Numbered from the stretch's first letter, positions 10,851-21,600 are shown. The stretch is 64,000 nucleotides of DNA from Balaenoptera acutorostrata (GCF_949987535.1 NC_080068.1:80439254-80503253); one strand, 5' to 3'. Notes: a model not told the origin generated them from the sequence alone. Made by a program: numbers and translations.

Positions 10851-10999
10851 AATTGCTGCATGAGTTTGAAAAGGTACTGCTTCAGCTGACTGTGCAAGCT
10901 TAACTTTATGGAGTAAACGTGTGATTCCCTGTGCCTAGGCAAACCCACAAGACTCATCCATAATTGAAACAAATTAGGTCTGTCAAATACAAAAGGAGC

Positions 11000-12265
11000 C
11001 TGGAGTTAAATTAATTAAACAAGGAGGCCATTGGACTGAGATGGCTTTAATGCCTTAGGAGCCTACTCAGCAAGCCAAAACCTAACCCTGTAAAAACCTC
11101 AAGGTTAAGAAATCGTAACTTAAGGGCAGCCAATCACAAACAGCCAGCAAGGCTTTCCCAAATACGGCACCCGCTTGAGCTGTAGCCAATCTATTAATTT
11201 CCTTGCTTTGCTTCTGCCTCTTCTCTATTAGTCTTTCCCCTAGTTCTTGTTAGTGGAGCGCTCTGAGGGGGAGCAGAATATGTGACCCCAAAACATGTCA
11301 CTCTGGCATGTGGATCATTTTGAAATGAAGGCAATCAAGACCCAGCAGGTTGAAGAAAAACTTTCACCTCTTCCTTAACTACCTAGAAGAATTTAGATAT
11401 GGAGCCTGACCCAGAAAGGGAGCTTTTTTTTTTTTTTAATTTAATTTTTATTTTTGGCTGCGTTGGGTCTTCGTTGCTGCACATGGGCTTTCTGTAGTTG
11501 CGGTGAGCGGGGGCTACTCTTCGCTGTGGTGCGCGGGCTTCTCATTGTGGTGGCTCCTCTTGTTGCAGAGCACAGGCTCTAGGCATGTGGGCTTCAGTAG
11601 TTGCAGCACGCAGGCTCAGTAGTTGTGGCACACGGGCCCTAGAGCACACAAGCTTCAGTAGCAGCGTGCAGGTTCTAGGGCATGCGGGCTTCAGCAGTTG
11701 TGGCACGAAGGCTCAGTAGTTGTGGCTCACGGGCTCTAGAGTACAGGCTCAGTAGTTGCAGTGCACGGGCTTGGCTGCTCTGTGGCATGTGGGATATTCC
11801 CGGGCCAGGGATCGAACCTGTGTCCCCTGCATTGGCAGGCTGATTCTTAACCACTGCACCACCAGGGAAGTCCAAAAGATTAACTATTATCAGAGATAAC
11901 TTTTAATCTGAAAGAGCTATCTGGATGGCAGGCAAACATTAGCTAGCAAACATCTGCTCTTCTACTGCGCTGTGAAAAATATAGCTATAAAAACATATAT
12001 ATACACACACATATGTGCATATATGTCTGTATATATAAATATATATATATATTTGAAAAGTCCTTCTATTGTCATTCCCTACTTTGAAGCCTCAACTGCT
12101 AAACCTGCCCTTGGGTCTCATTGTCTTTATGGGGCTCCCATACTTATGTAATTAAATTTGTTTTCTCCTGTTAATCTGTCTTATGCCACTTTAATTAATA
12201 GACCAGCCAAAGAATCTGTAAGCATAGAGGAAAAATTTTTTCTCCCCAGCAGCTCCTAACCAGTT
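11000..12265 (+). repeat. LTR-like element interrupted by a CHR SINE
   Basis: Flanks of the SINE at 11424-11873 look like one LTR: 'aaggagcctggagttaaattaatt', 'cagccaatcacaaacagcc', then beyond the SINE 'ttaaatttgttttctcctgttaatctgtcttatg' and 'agaccagccaaagaatctg'. Class not resolved. A (TA)n tract at 11985-12055 has expanded inside it. Confidence 0.4.
11424..11873 (-). mobile_element. CHR SINE, type 2, internally expanded
   Basis: Reverse-complement CHR SINE with poly-A (t14 at 11424-11437) and head ending ccaccagggaagtcc at 11873. At 450 bp it is 100-120 bp longer than its relatives. The extra length is repeated 'gggcttcagtagttg' and 'gctcagtagttgtggc' modules at 11578-11765. No convincing target-site duplication found. 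Confidence 0.92.
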
Positions 12266-12389
12266 TGGAATTGCCTGATTCAAATAGATTTTTGCTCAAA
12301 TAAACTCTTAAACTTTTTAATATGCTTCAGTTTATCTTTTAGCACTGGGACTATGTTAAGAATAACTAAGAAATATAAAAATGTGGCAC

Positions 12390-12557
12390 CTGTGTAGTCT
12401 GGATGATGGTCAAGTCATTCATACGAGAAATTCCTGCTCCCATAGCACCTCGGAGGCCAGCTGTCCCAAACTCCATTCGAGCCCCAAAACATTTTTGTAG
12501 TTCTTCTTTATTACCTTCCGCAATTAGTTGTTTCACTGACTCCAAAGTTAAAGGATT
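12390..12557 (-). CDS. PGM2: PGM2 exon 2
   Basis: 168 bp, 56 codons, phase 0 at both ends. The acceptor TTTTGCAG ends at 12558 and the donor GT is 12389-12388. It encodes residues 32-87, starting NPLTLESVKQLIAEGNKEEL and including the superfamily motif EFGTAGLRGAMG, the loop near the phosphosugar site at the start of domain I, and ending NDLTIIQTTQ. Differences from human that I can recall are conservative (for example Q for R after EEL, G for A in GLRGAMG). Confidence 0.96.
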
Positions 12558-12654
12558 CTGCAAAACAGAAATGTACATACCAGGTATAGCCAGGTGAATA
12601 ACATAATGAAAAATCAGAAATATAAAAAAAACCTCACGATAATTCTAACCTACA

Positions 12655-12730
12655 GGAGAAAAAAAATATATATATATTATAATATATGTATATGTATGTA
12701 TTTGGAAAGCATATATATATGCATACATAT
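12655..12730. repeat. (TA)n/(TATG)n low-complexity tract
   Basis: Alternating tatatat / tatgtatgta steps about 100 bp upstream (gene sense) of exon 2. Confidence 0.75.
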
Positions 12731-12869
12731 AAAAGTATAGGCTTTTCAATTTTCTGATGCTTTTAAAATTTGAAATATGAAGTTGGTCTTTTAAAAATTA
12801 TAATGCATGATATTGTGATATAATAAGAGATATATATTTAGTTTTTGTTCCTAGTTCCTGGCAAAGAGG

Positions 12870-13490
12870 TCATAAAACCCTTGAAATTTCCTGAATGATT
12901 AGGATGAAAGGAGCATCTTTTGTTATTCATAACAAACCCCTTTCATCCATACCTGAGTTTATCCTAATGAAGTGACTCTTGGGAACCAACCAAGTGATTA
13001 GATGGTTGGAACTTTCAGCCCCACCCGCTGACTTCCAAGAAGGGGAGGTGCTGGAGATTAAGTTCAATCACCAATCATTTAATCAATAATGCCTATGTAG
13101 GGGCACTGAAGCTCTGCACTCCTTCCCACTATACTTTGCCCTATGGATCTCTTCCAACTGGCTGTTCTTGAGTTGTGTCCTTCATAATAAAATTGGTAAT
13201 AGTAAGTAAAGTGCCTTCCTGAGTCCTGTGAGCTGTCCTCCAATTACCAAACCCGAGAAGGGGGTCACGAGACCCCTGGTTTATCACTGGTTGGTCAGAA
13301 GTAGAGGTGACAACCTGGGACTTTTGCAGGTATCTGAATGGGGACAATATTGTGGGACTGAGCCCTGAAGCTGGAGGGTCTGTGCTAACTCTGTACTGAG
13401 TTAAACTGTTGGACACTCAGTTGGTGTCCACAGAGAAATGGAAACTAGCACAGTGTGAAAAACTCACACATTTGGTATCAGAAGTATTGT
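12870..13490 (+). repeat. ERVL-class LTR remnant
   Basis: The segment 'cataataaaattggtaatagtaagtaaa' (poly-A signal of the LTR), 'gagaagggggtcacgagacccc', 'gacaacctgggacttt', 'gtgggactgagccct' and 'ggacactcagttggtgtcc' follows the order of a mammalian ERVL-type LTR as I recall it. No internal viral genes remain. Confidence 0.55.
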
Positions 13491-13564
13491 GAGTAAAAGG
13501 AAATAGTTTTTCCTTTATAATATAAGTATTATTTTCTTTCCTACAAAGGTAAGCACTTTTGGAG

Positions 13565-13800
13565 AAATGGAATGAACATACAGGTTTTGGGATCTAACAC
13601 TCAGAATGGAATCCCAGCAACACCACCACTCACCAACTCTATACTGTTGGGCAGATTATTTAGCTTCTTGAATTCTCAGCTTCCTCATCTCTAAAATGGG
13701 AACAATCTATAACCTTCCTTACAAGGTGGTTTTGAGGTGGTTTACATTAAATTAACGTAAAACACCTTTTTCTATCGGGCACCTAGTAATAATCAAATGT
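13565..13800 (+). repeat. MIR SINE remnant
   Basis: 'ttgggcagattatttagcttcttgaattctcagcttcctcatctctaaaatggg', then 'acaaggtggttttgagg' and a 3' 'gggcacctagtaataatcaa'. Confidence 0.75.
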
Positions 13801-15879
13801 TCATTCTCTTCCCTAATGTCTTCAAATTTTCCCAGAGTGATAGCGTATATAATTTAAATCAAAACCTTACTTTGGTAGTGTTTTATAAGTTGTACAATAC
13901 TTTCACATACCTGGTCAAATTTGAATTTTGCAATGACTATAAGAGGCAGGCAAATAACAAAAACCCCATTTTATAGATGGGGAAGCCTCAGAGATTAAGT
14001 GTCCTGCTTAAACCGTTATGTGTAAGCATTATCTTAGTACCTTTCATATTACATTAACTGCTTCAAACAGACACTCACATGAATCATTTAAGTTCATTTT
14101 AAATTGCCCTTTTTTTGAGCAATAGTTGCAGAAAATGTTAAGCATGGAGAAAAATGACAATTACATTAATTCCATGTCAAACTTTTAAATTAAGAATTCA
14201 GGGTAACAAAGAGTAAGTACTTTATATTCTATCTTACAGTAATCACGGCAGTGGATGACCATGCAGGCAAAATACGGCCACATAATGAAACTTTGAAATG
14301 CTACTGCAATAAAATGCTGCCTTTTGTAATTAAGCCCACATTTTCAGATTGTTCCAGATTCAAGAGGAAACAAGTAAAAGCCCACCTTTTTGGTTAAAAG
14401 CAATAGCCACTGACCACAGAGCACAATCTGACCTATCAGATTGTTAGGTGCCTGCAAGTTAGGGCTCAGATCTGCAATGTAAAAGAGGTTCAATAAATAA
14501 TTGCTGAGTAAATGAGAAAACAGAGACTTCAAGGTCACACCCAATATCTGGTGATTCTTTCATTCACAGTGTAGATTTGGAAAATCCTAATTGGCCTTTG
14601 ATATCTATAAAAGACCGAATAGCTTGAGATAAACCAAAGGAGGCAGAAAGATAAGAATAAAAAAATCAAGAGATCAGCAGAGATCAGAGTCATACGTGGC
14701 AGTGACACATTTGTCAGCAACCAGAGGAACAGGGATGGAGGCACAGTGGAAATGCTCAGAGGGTACCTGCTGGTGCCCCGCCACCCTTGGGGCAATCAGA
14801 CCACAGGGCTGCAATGCTTTTAGCTGGCGGGAAGTTCCCTCTGGGTGCCTGTCTCAAGCCAAAGGAGAAATTAAGAGAGGAAAGAACAAGAGGAGTGGTA
14901 GCAAAAAGATGAAAAGGACAACACCCCCTCACCTCTATCCAGTGACGTACTCTCTCTGTATACAAAGATACAACATTTTGTGGAAATTGGGTTTTTATTT
15001 CTTCAAAGGGAAAGTTTTATGAAACTAATTCATTACCAACTATGGCTTCAAAATATTTCTACTCACTGCCAGTTAGTGAGTTATCAGAAATGGAGACCTT
15101 TTCCTCCGCTAAAGAATTCACAAGAATTACAAAGAAAAACCACCCAAGGAGTTGCCAACAGCATCCAGAAACAGGATGTGCTGGCATTTCATGTGAAGTG
15201 GGAGGCCTGAGGGTGAAGAGGAAGGCCTGGCCCCTGCAGAAAGGGCTTGAAATCTTCCTCACTGACTCAAATATTTCAGGTCTCTACTGTTTCAGTGCAC
15301 AGTAGTGCACTGTGCAGGACTATGGACCATGGAAGTTCGTGAATGAGTGAGCAGCACCGGCTATATGATTTGCTGGGGCCCAGTAACAAATAAACCCACA
15401 AGCAAGTGTTTTTGTTTTTGGCCAATCGCTAAGAGCTATGAGGTAAGAGAACAGTCTGTTTAGGGAGAGTATTAGAGAGAAATAATTTACCCTTGGAAGC
15501 CAGGGAAGCCCTCTCTACATAATCCACATTTAAGTTCAGGCCTGAAACATAAGTAACGACATGAGAAACAAGTTCAGCAGAAGAGAGCTGAGAGGAACTT
15601 TCCGGGAATACAAACAGTGTGCACGACGTAACAAGTAGGAAACGAGAGACTCAGGTTAGAAAGGAGACAGGGAGTGATGTCCGGAGCTCGGTCCCTGCTT
15701 CTGTTTGCTCCAACACCTAAGAGAGTGAAAAGCTAGGGTGTTGTGTTCAAGGGGTTCCCCCTTCTTCTCAGCAAAGTCTGAGACCTGAGAAAAACGCCTG
15801 AAGCCAAGCGGGTCCAACCGAAAGGATCCACGTTTGCAACCCAGCGCCTGGGAAGGCTGCTCTGCCAAGTTCCCGGGAG
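13801..15879. other. PGM2 intron 1, mostly unassigned
   Basis: 13890-14010 has a weak MIR/L2-like block ('ccccattttatagatggggaagc'). The rest, up to the CpG island, shows no repeat or frame I can support. Open frames near 14700-15300 overlap on both strands and look random. Confidence 0.4.
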
Positions 15880-16330
15880 TTTGAGGAACAGGCGGGAACA
15901 AAAACGGATCGGTGGGGGATGCACGGCGGACTGCAGAGGACGAGCCCGCGGTCTGAGTGGCAGGAACGCGCGCTCGCCTCAATTAGACAAGACCCCTGAG
16001 GCCCGCCGCATTCAGACCAATCCCGCTCGCTGCCCGGCTCCCGAACCTGCAGTCCCCACCCGCCGGATGGCTGATATTGTCCCGAGACAACCTTTCCCGG
16101 ACAAAGTTCAAATGTGCCACAAACCAGCCACACCGACGAGGCCTGGCCGCCGCCGCGTCCTCCTCCTCGGTCTTCCGGCGGGACCAGCGCGGCCCCGCGG
16201 GGCGGAAGGGAGGGAAGGAAGGAAGCGCCTGCACCTGCACTCGCCGCAGGAAAGGCGGCGCGGCGCCCGGGGAGCGGGCAGGGGGTCCTGCATCTCCTCC
16301 GGGCGCTCCCGGCCCCCCGGCGCCCTTCAC

Positions 16331-16423
16331 CTTGTCCCATCGCAGCCACCGGGCCGTCTCCTGGTCCAGCCGGGCGTCCATGCCGGAGCCGCCGCCTCCC
16401 GGAGCCCCAGTCCCCGCCGCCAT
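16331..16423 (-). CDS. PGM2: PGM2 exon 1 coding part (start codon)
   Basis: Start codon at 16423-16421, inside a GC-rich context that reads GCGGGGATGGCGGCG-like on the gene strand. The exon encodes 31 residues, beginning MAAGTGAPGGGGSG and ending in the conserved DARLDQETARWLRWDK. It ends in phase 0 at 16331, followed by a GT donor (16330-16329). The glycine-rich leader is four residues longer than the human one as I recall it, which places the catalytic serine at 169 instead of 165. A second in-frame ATG (residue 15, before DARLDQ) could serve as an alternative start. The 5' UTR and transcription start are not defined by sequence alone. Confidence 0.93.
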
Positions 16424-16471
16424 CCCTGCGCTGCCACCACCAAGTTCAAGAGGTGGCGAGATCGCCCTTCC

Positions 16472-16513
16472 GGCGGGGCGGGGAGGGGCGGGGCGGGGGC
16501 GGGGGCGGGGCGG
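16472..16513. promoter_or_regulatory. GC-box cluster (SP1/KLF type)
   Basis: About five overlapping GGGGCGGGG/GGGGCGGGGG units in 42 bp, immediately 5' of PGM2 exon 1 on its strand. The G-rich strand is the plus strand, i.e. the template strand for PGM2, and could also form a G-quadruplex. Likely core-promoter element by position. Confidence 0.75.
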
Positions 16514-16664
16514 AGAGAACCGGCTGGGGAGCCACCCGCGTCCGGGAGGAAAATGACGTGCTCCGCCGGGGGCAGCCTCCTTGCAGTGTACAGTTGCGCC
16601 TCTGGGGGCAGCGAGATAGAAGCGAGGGGTGTAAGTGGGCGTGCTGAAAGATCCCGAGGTCACC

Positions 16665-16785
16665 CCCATTCATACAACAGCTATTCATTCAGTTCCTACT
16701 GTGCGCCAGGCACCGGGTCAGGAGCTGGGATACAGGCACGGGTAAGCCCAGAAAGGAGCCTGAAAGTTATGTAGAAATTCTGAGA
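16665..16785 (+). repeat. Ancient interspersed repeat fragment (L2/MIR class)
   Basis: 'cattcagttcctactgtgcgccaggcaccgggtcaggagctgggatacaggc' is a common ancient-repeat block, lying at the upstream edge of the CpG island. Confidence 0.55.
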
Positions 16786-16802
16786 GTCAAGAATAACCGA
16801 GA

Positions 16803-17095
16803 GGGCAGGGCTTCCCTGGTGGCGCAGTGGTTGAGAATCTGCCTGCCAGTGCAGGGGACACGGGTTCGAGCCCTGGTCTGGGAAGATCCCACATGCCGCG
16901 GAGCAACTAGGCCCGTGAGCCACAACTACTGAGCCTGCGCGTCTGGAGCCTGTGCTCCGCAACAAGAGAGGCCGCGATCGTGAGAGGCCCGCGCACCGCG
17001 ATGAAGAGCGGCCCCCACTTGCCACAACTAGAGAAAGCCCTCGCACAGAAACGAAGACCCAACACAGCCATAAATTAAAAAAAAAAAAAAAAAAA
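16803..17095 (+). mobile_element. CHR SINE, type 1, 380 bp upstream of PGM2
   Basis: Complete SINE: head at 16809, A box tggcgcagtgg, B box ggttcgagccc, A23-like tail at 17077-17095. A perfect 14-bp target-site duplication, aagaataaccgaga, is at 16789-16802 and 17096-17109, showing a recent insertion. It is divergently oriented relative to PGM2, just outside the CpG island. Confidence 0.96.
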
Positions 17096-17149
17096 AAGAA
17101 TAACCGAGAAAAATCTTGAAAAAGAAGAAAAAGTGGGAGGATTAAGACA

Positions 17150-18140
17150 AATAGATGGTGAAACAGAATGGAGAGTCCAGAAACAAATCTACACGTGTGT
17201 GGACAGTTCATTTATTTCAGAGGTGGTGCCGCAGAGCGAGGGGAAAGGACTTACTGGATATCTATGTAAGAAGAAAAAAGAAACTTGAGCCCCTACCTCA
17301 CATCACACCTCATATAAATATGCATTCCAGGCTAATTGTAGATAAGTGTGAAAGGTGCAATGAAACTTCTAGAAACTAAAGAGTTCATCTTCATGACCTT
17401 AGGACTAAGCCATAAAGGAGATGCATGCAGTGAGCATGAAAAGGTATGTGTAAGAATGTCTCTAGCAGCATTATTTGTAATAGCCCCAAACTGGAAACAA
17501 CCCAAATGTCCGTCAACAATACAGTGGATAAATACATTATATTATATTCATACAGTGATGTAGAAAAATTGTGGTGTATTCATACAGATGTGAAAATGAA
17601 CTATTGTACACATTGTAGATGAGCCTCACAAACATTATGTTGAATGAGCAAAATATTGGCTCATTCCATATATATGAAATTCTAGAATAGGTAAAAATAT
17701 AGGGAAAGAAAGCAGATCAATGGTTTCTAAGAACTGTGGATGGAGAGAAGGGTTGCCTACAAAGGGCACAAGGGAACTTGGGGAATGATGGAACTGTTCT
17801 GTATCTTGGCTGAGGTTATGATAAACACAATACACATTTATCAAGCCTCATAGAACCGTACACGCTAAAGGGTAAATTTAAAATTATTTTTGAAGTCTTA
17901 AGATTTAAAACTTTTAAAGGAGGCAAAACTAATCTATGGGCATCAGGAGAGTGGTTACTTTGGGCAGGAAGAGGGTGCCTTCTGGGATGCTGGGCCTGTC
18001 CTATTTCTTGACCTGGGCAGTAGTTGCTCAGGTGTGTTCACTTTGTAATAATTCACTGGGCTGCACCTATGAATTGTGCATTTTCTTTGTATTCTATTTC
18101 TTTCTTTTTCATATTTATTTATTTATTCTCTTTCAGTTTT
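17150..18140 (+). repeat. Old L1 3' end remnants
   Basis: 17245-17430 resembles ORF2 C-terminal coding sequence. 17455-17560 includes 'agcagcattatttgtaatagcc' and 'caacccaaatgtccgtcaac', the ORF2 end. 17690-17890 and 17935-18140 look like two L1M 3' UTR versions ('gtgttcactttgtaataattcactgggctg'), so two fragments are probably joined here. Confidence 0.65.
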
Positions 18141-18655
18141 AAGAAGAAACCAATATATATCCAGGATCTATGAGAGCTAAGTCTAATGAGAGGCATATCA
18201 TATAATATGATCATATAATCACATGAGTTAATATGTAATCATTTCAGTTAATATGTAATTACAAACTGATAAGAATGCTGGAAGGAAAGCAAGGAGATTC
18301 CATGAGGGTGCATGTTAGTGGGCTGTCCTGGTGGGGGAAGCTTCCCTCAGCACTTGAAGCTTGTGAGGAGACAGGAGGGAAGGATGCAGTTAATGTTGGG
18401 GGGAGGCAGCCTGGAAAATGCTTTCCAGATAGGGACCCTCTAAATGTGGTGCTTCCCCCAAATGAAAGCCACAAGAAACCAGAGCACAGGGAAGTAGAAG
18501 AGAAGAAGGATAGTTAGCCTCAGTCTCCCCATCTCTCAGCTTGTTGTAGGTCTGCCACACTTGGGCTGTCTCCTTTCTCTGCACCAGACCAACCTTCTTT
18601 TCAACATCCTAGGACAGAAATTGTGGACACAAAGAGCCTGAGACCAGACAGGTGT
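18141..18655. other. Unassigned, with short AT-rich direct repeats
   Basis: 18180-18262 holds repeated 'agttaatatgtaat' units and atatgatcatat palindromes. 18263-18655 has no recognised content. Confidence 0.4.
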
Positions 18656-19090
18656 CAACTGAAGAAAAACGCACAACCTAAAGTTGTGAGTTAAGTTTTA
18701 TTCAGGGACCTTACTGAGGACTATAGCCGGGGAGACAGCCTCTCAGAGAGCTCTGAGGAACTGCTCCGACTAGATGATGGGGGGGAACCAGGATATGTAG
18801 GGGTTTGCTGGAAAAAAAACATGTAGTTGAACATCAAAAGATGACTGCTAATCACAAAAAACAGACATCTCAAGGTAATGATTTTAACGCTTGTGTGGGA
18901 AGATGCAAAAGTCTGAGCTCATTGAAGTTATTCCTTAGATATGCATCTTAACTATCTAGGGCCAGTATTCAAAGCACAGAGGGTTTCCAGGTTTTCTCCA
19001 TTCTGCATGCCCCTCAGGGTGCACTTTCGGGAGGGATTGGGGGGAGACAATGGCTAACGGCTTGATGGTGGGCAACATTCATTGTTTACT
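18656..19090 (-). repeat. Probable LTR-derived repeat, unnamed
   Basis: 'gtgagttaagttttattcaggg', 'gcctctcagagagctctgaggaactgctcc', 'acatctcaaggtaatgattttaacgc' and 'ccttagatatgcatcttaactatct' match a repeat I remember from artiodactyl DNA without being able to name it. AATAAA is on the minus strand. Confidence 0.3.
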
Positions 19091-19198
19091 GGAATGGCAG
19101 GCAACATTCCCTTTCCACACAGGTCTCACTTGCACTTGCTTCCCTCCCAAATACCAGAGCTCTCCCAGGTGGGGCTGTGCAGCTTCCAGCCTTCTGCC

Positions 19199-19236
19199 AT
19201 GGTAGGGCGGGGTGGGGGAGGGAGGGAGGGGGGTCC
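19199..19236 (+). repeat. G-rich tract
   Basis: ggtagggcggggtgggggag followed by ggagggaggggggtcc: five or more G-runs within 38 bp, a potential G-quadruplex. No promoter features around it. Confidence 0.6.
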
Positions 19237-19480
19237 TCGGCCTCAGAGCTCCAATCACGCCCTCCACGAATGGGGTGGTTGCAGCTGAGTCTCTGCTGCA
19301 GTTCCAAAGGTGTGGGGAATGGGGAGGCCAGAGGATCGTCTGACACTTTTCATTACATTCCTCAGCACAGAGATTATGGGCCCATGGAGACATCCTGTCA
19401 GAACTATTTAACTTTGTTTTGGGACACCAAGGGGCAGGTTTCTCAGTGCTCAATATTCAAGGAAAAAAGCAGGTAGGATT

Positions 19481-19808
19481 TTTTTTTTGGCTGTGTTGGG
19501 TCTCCGTTGCTGCGCACGGGCTTTCTCTAGTTGAGGTGAGCGGGGTTACTCTCGGTTGTGGTGTGTGGGCTTCTCATTGCGGTGGCTTCTCTTGTTGTGG
19601 AGCATGTCCTCTAGGCTTACGGCTGCAGTAGTTGTGGCACATGGGCTCAGTAGTTGTGGCTCGTTGGGCTCTAGAGCGCAGGCTCAGTAGTTGTGGCGCA
19701 CGGGCTTAGTTGCTCCGTGGCATGTGGGATCTTCCTGGACCAGGGCTCAAACCCGTGTCCCCTGCATTGTCAGGCGGATTCTTAACCACTGCGCCACCAG
19801 GGAAGCCC
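19481..19808 (-). mobile_element. CHR SINE, type 2
   Basis: Reverse-complement SINE with a very short A tail and head ending accagggaagccc at 19808. A 16-bp duplication agcaggtaggattttt is at 19468-19483 and 19809-19824. Confidence 0.95.
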
Positions 19809-20159
19809 AGCAGGTAGGATTTTTCAAGCCTAGAAGAACTTTTCACGAGGAAGTTGAGAAGTTGTAAGTAAATCCTCCTCCCTTAACTTATGAAGGTTGC
19901 CAAGAGCTCAGGTACTGTGCTAAAAACAATGCACAATGGCCTTACTCTGTTACTCCCTTCTGCTTCCCATGGGAAGCAGAAAAAGTCCTCTGAGGTTGTG
20001 TCACGGGGTCTCTATGTCCAGGAGACTTTCCCAGGGTCTCCTGTAACTAAGATGCCTGAACTGGAGGTCTTTTCGGTTCTGACAATGATGCTACAGTGAC
20101 CTGAATCAGTTGATTCTCACACGTGATCCCCAAATTAACATTTCATGTCTGAAGAAGCC

Positions 20160-20345
20160 CATGTAGAATAATAGAATGTTGGAGCAGAAAGAGTTCTTGG
20201 GGAACAATTTGGACCTCGTTTTATAGATGAGGGAACAGAGACAGAAAATTTCCAAGCCCCTTTTCGAGACACACAGCTGGTCACAGGCAGAGCCAGGATT
20301 CTCGTGCCTGGTCTCCTGATTTTCTAATCCAGTGTTCAATCTCCA
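20160..20345. repeat. Ancient MIR-like repeat
   Basis: 'cctcgttttatagatgagggaacagagacagaaa' then 'agacacacagctggtcacaggcagagcc' is an ancient SINE-like core; family not certain. 19825-20159 before it is unassigned. Confidence 0.5.
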
Positions 20346-20639
20346 GCTCCACTCAGCCCATTTCTACACATTTCCATAGAAGGAAGTTCCATGAACTCTG
20401 GGAACCTGTTTCCATGTGATAGCGGCTGGGTCTTGATGAAAAACAAATATTAACCATTTCTGGCATTGATAACATTAAGTGATGCTTACAATAATTTAAT
20501 TTGTTTGTGCATGCTCTCCTGCTGCCTGAGAACTGTTTCACACATGGATGTCCCATTTTTCCTTGAAAACCTTCCCAACTTCCCCAGACACCTTGTCAGC
20601 AATTCTACCAGTTCTCTTGTATCCAGCCCAGGATAAAAG

Positions 20640-21215
20640 AAAGTTCTAAAACTTTTTATTTTGGGAAGTTTTAAATATTTACTAAAATTGATACCCATGT
20701 AAATATCACCCAGGTCACCTATGATCGTCCAGGCCAATCTTGTTTCGTGTACCCACTTCTCTCTCCTGTATATTTTGAGGAAGATTCCAGACATCATATA
20801 ATTTCAACTATAAATTTTTTAGTGTATGTCTCTAGAAGATAAGGACACATTAAAAATAACCACAAAATCATTATCTCACCTAAAAATTTTAAAGTTAAAG
20901 TTAATAATTCCTTAATACAACTAAATGTCCATTTAGTGTTCAAATTTTCAACCATCTAGTGTCTTAATTTTTTTTAATAGTTTGCTTGAATCAGGAGCCA
21001 AATAATCTTGCTTTTGGTTAATAAGCCTTGTAGATCTTGTTTAATCTATAGGTTCTGACTAAATTTCCTTGTAATTTATTTGTTGAAGAAACTGGATTGT
21101 TTGTCCCGTAGGGTTTCCCAACAGTCTGGATTTTGCCGATTGTGTTTCTGTGGTGTCTGTTAACGTGTTCCTCTGTCTCTTGTATTGCTTGTAAATTCAT
21201 CACATTATAATTTTC
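20640..21215 (-). repeat. Old L1 3' UTR remnant
   Basis: Reverse-orientation L1M-type 3' UTR: 'ttttgaggaagattccagacatcatataa', 'cttgaatcaggagccaaataat', 'gttgaagaaactggattgtttgtcccgtagggtttccc', 'tgttaacgtgttcctctgtctcttgtattgc'. Confidence 0.7.
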
Positions 21216-21330
21216 TCTTCATAGCCTCTCCCTCACTAGTCTCCTTGAGGACAGGAATGGTGTTTTGTTTATCTTTGCCTACCCAGAACCTAGCACTGTA
21301 AGTGCCCAGTAAATGGGTGAAGAAATGACT
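21216..21330 (+). repeat. L2 3' end
   Basis: 'ctccttgaggacaggaatggtgtt', 'tgcctacccagaacctagcactgtaagtgcccagtaaatg' is an L2 terminus. Confidence 0.75.
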
Positions 21331-21369
21331 GAAGTCAGGAGGCTGTTTATTCTTCCCTCATGAAGGAAA

Positions 21370-21600
21370 AGGGAAGGCTCTAGAGTCAGGACTGGATCTT
21401 GGCTCTACCCTTTGTTCTCTGGGGGCCCTGGGCAAGTCACTTAACCTCTCTTGGCCTCAGTCTCCTTATTTCTAAAATGGAAGCAATCATAGTGTCCAGC
21501 TCATAGGTGTGATGTGGGGCTTACATGAGGAACTACATGTAAAATGCTTAGCCTAGTGTCTGGCATGAAGTAAGCACTCAATAAACGTTAGCTGTTATCA
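21370..21600 (+). repeat. MIR SINE, well preserved
   Basis: 'ctctagagtcaggactggatcttggctctacc', 'ctgggcaagtcacttaacctctcttggcctcagtctcc', 'gtgtctggcatgaagtaagcactcaataaacgttagctgttatc': full MIR from head to tail. Confidence 0.9.

Larger units (their letters stand above)
1..16423 (-). other. PGM2: PGM2 gene, 5' part (exons 1-6 and introns)
   Basis: Six exons on the minus strand join in frame through GT-AG introns into the N-terminal 243 residues of phosphoglucomutase-2, an alpha-D-phosphohexomutase family member known as a cytosolic phosphopentomutase. It interconverts ribose-1-phosphate or deoxyribose-1-phosphate and the 5-phosphates, linking nucleoside breakdown to the pentose phosphate pathway. 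The human protein is about 612 residues, so about 40 percent is here; the metal-binding loop and later domains are left of base 1. The residues fit PGM2 rather than PGM2L1: this copy reads CFGARMEFGTAGLR and [11 protein letters not shown], where PGM2L1 as I recall it has different residues in both blocks. In human, TBC1D1 lies downstream and RELL1 upstream. No frameshift or premature stop is seen in any exon. Confidence 0.96.
15880..16660 (-). promoter_or_regulatory. PGM2: CpG island and promoter of PGM2
   Basis: A sharply bounded GC-rich, CpG-dense stretch around exon 1 in otherwise AT-rich DNA. On the plus strand a tandem run of GC boxes (repeats of GGGGCGGGG type, SP/KLF sites) occupies 16472-16513, 50-90 bp upstream of the start codon. 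A TGACGT half-site of CRE/ATF type is at 16554-16559. No TATA box is evident, as is usual for housekeeping promoters. Long frames across the island on both strands result from its low stop-codon content and are not called as genes. Confidence 0.85.

Noticed and set aside
15656..16774. Several overlapping long frames across the CpG island on both strands (up to 297 codons)
   Set aside because: GC-rich DNA lacks stop codons; only the short piece ending WLRWDK is PGM2. The others have Pro/Arg/Gly-rich random composition.
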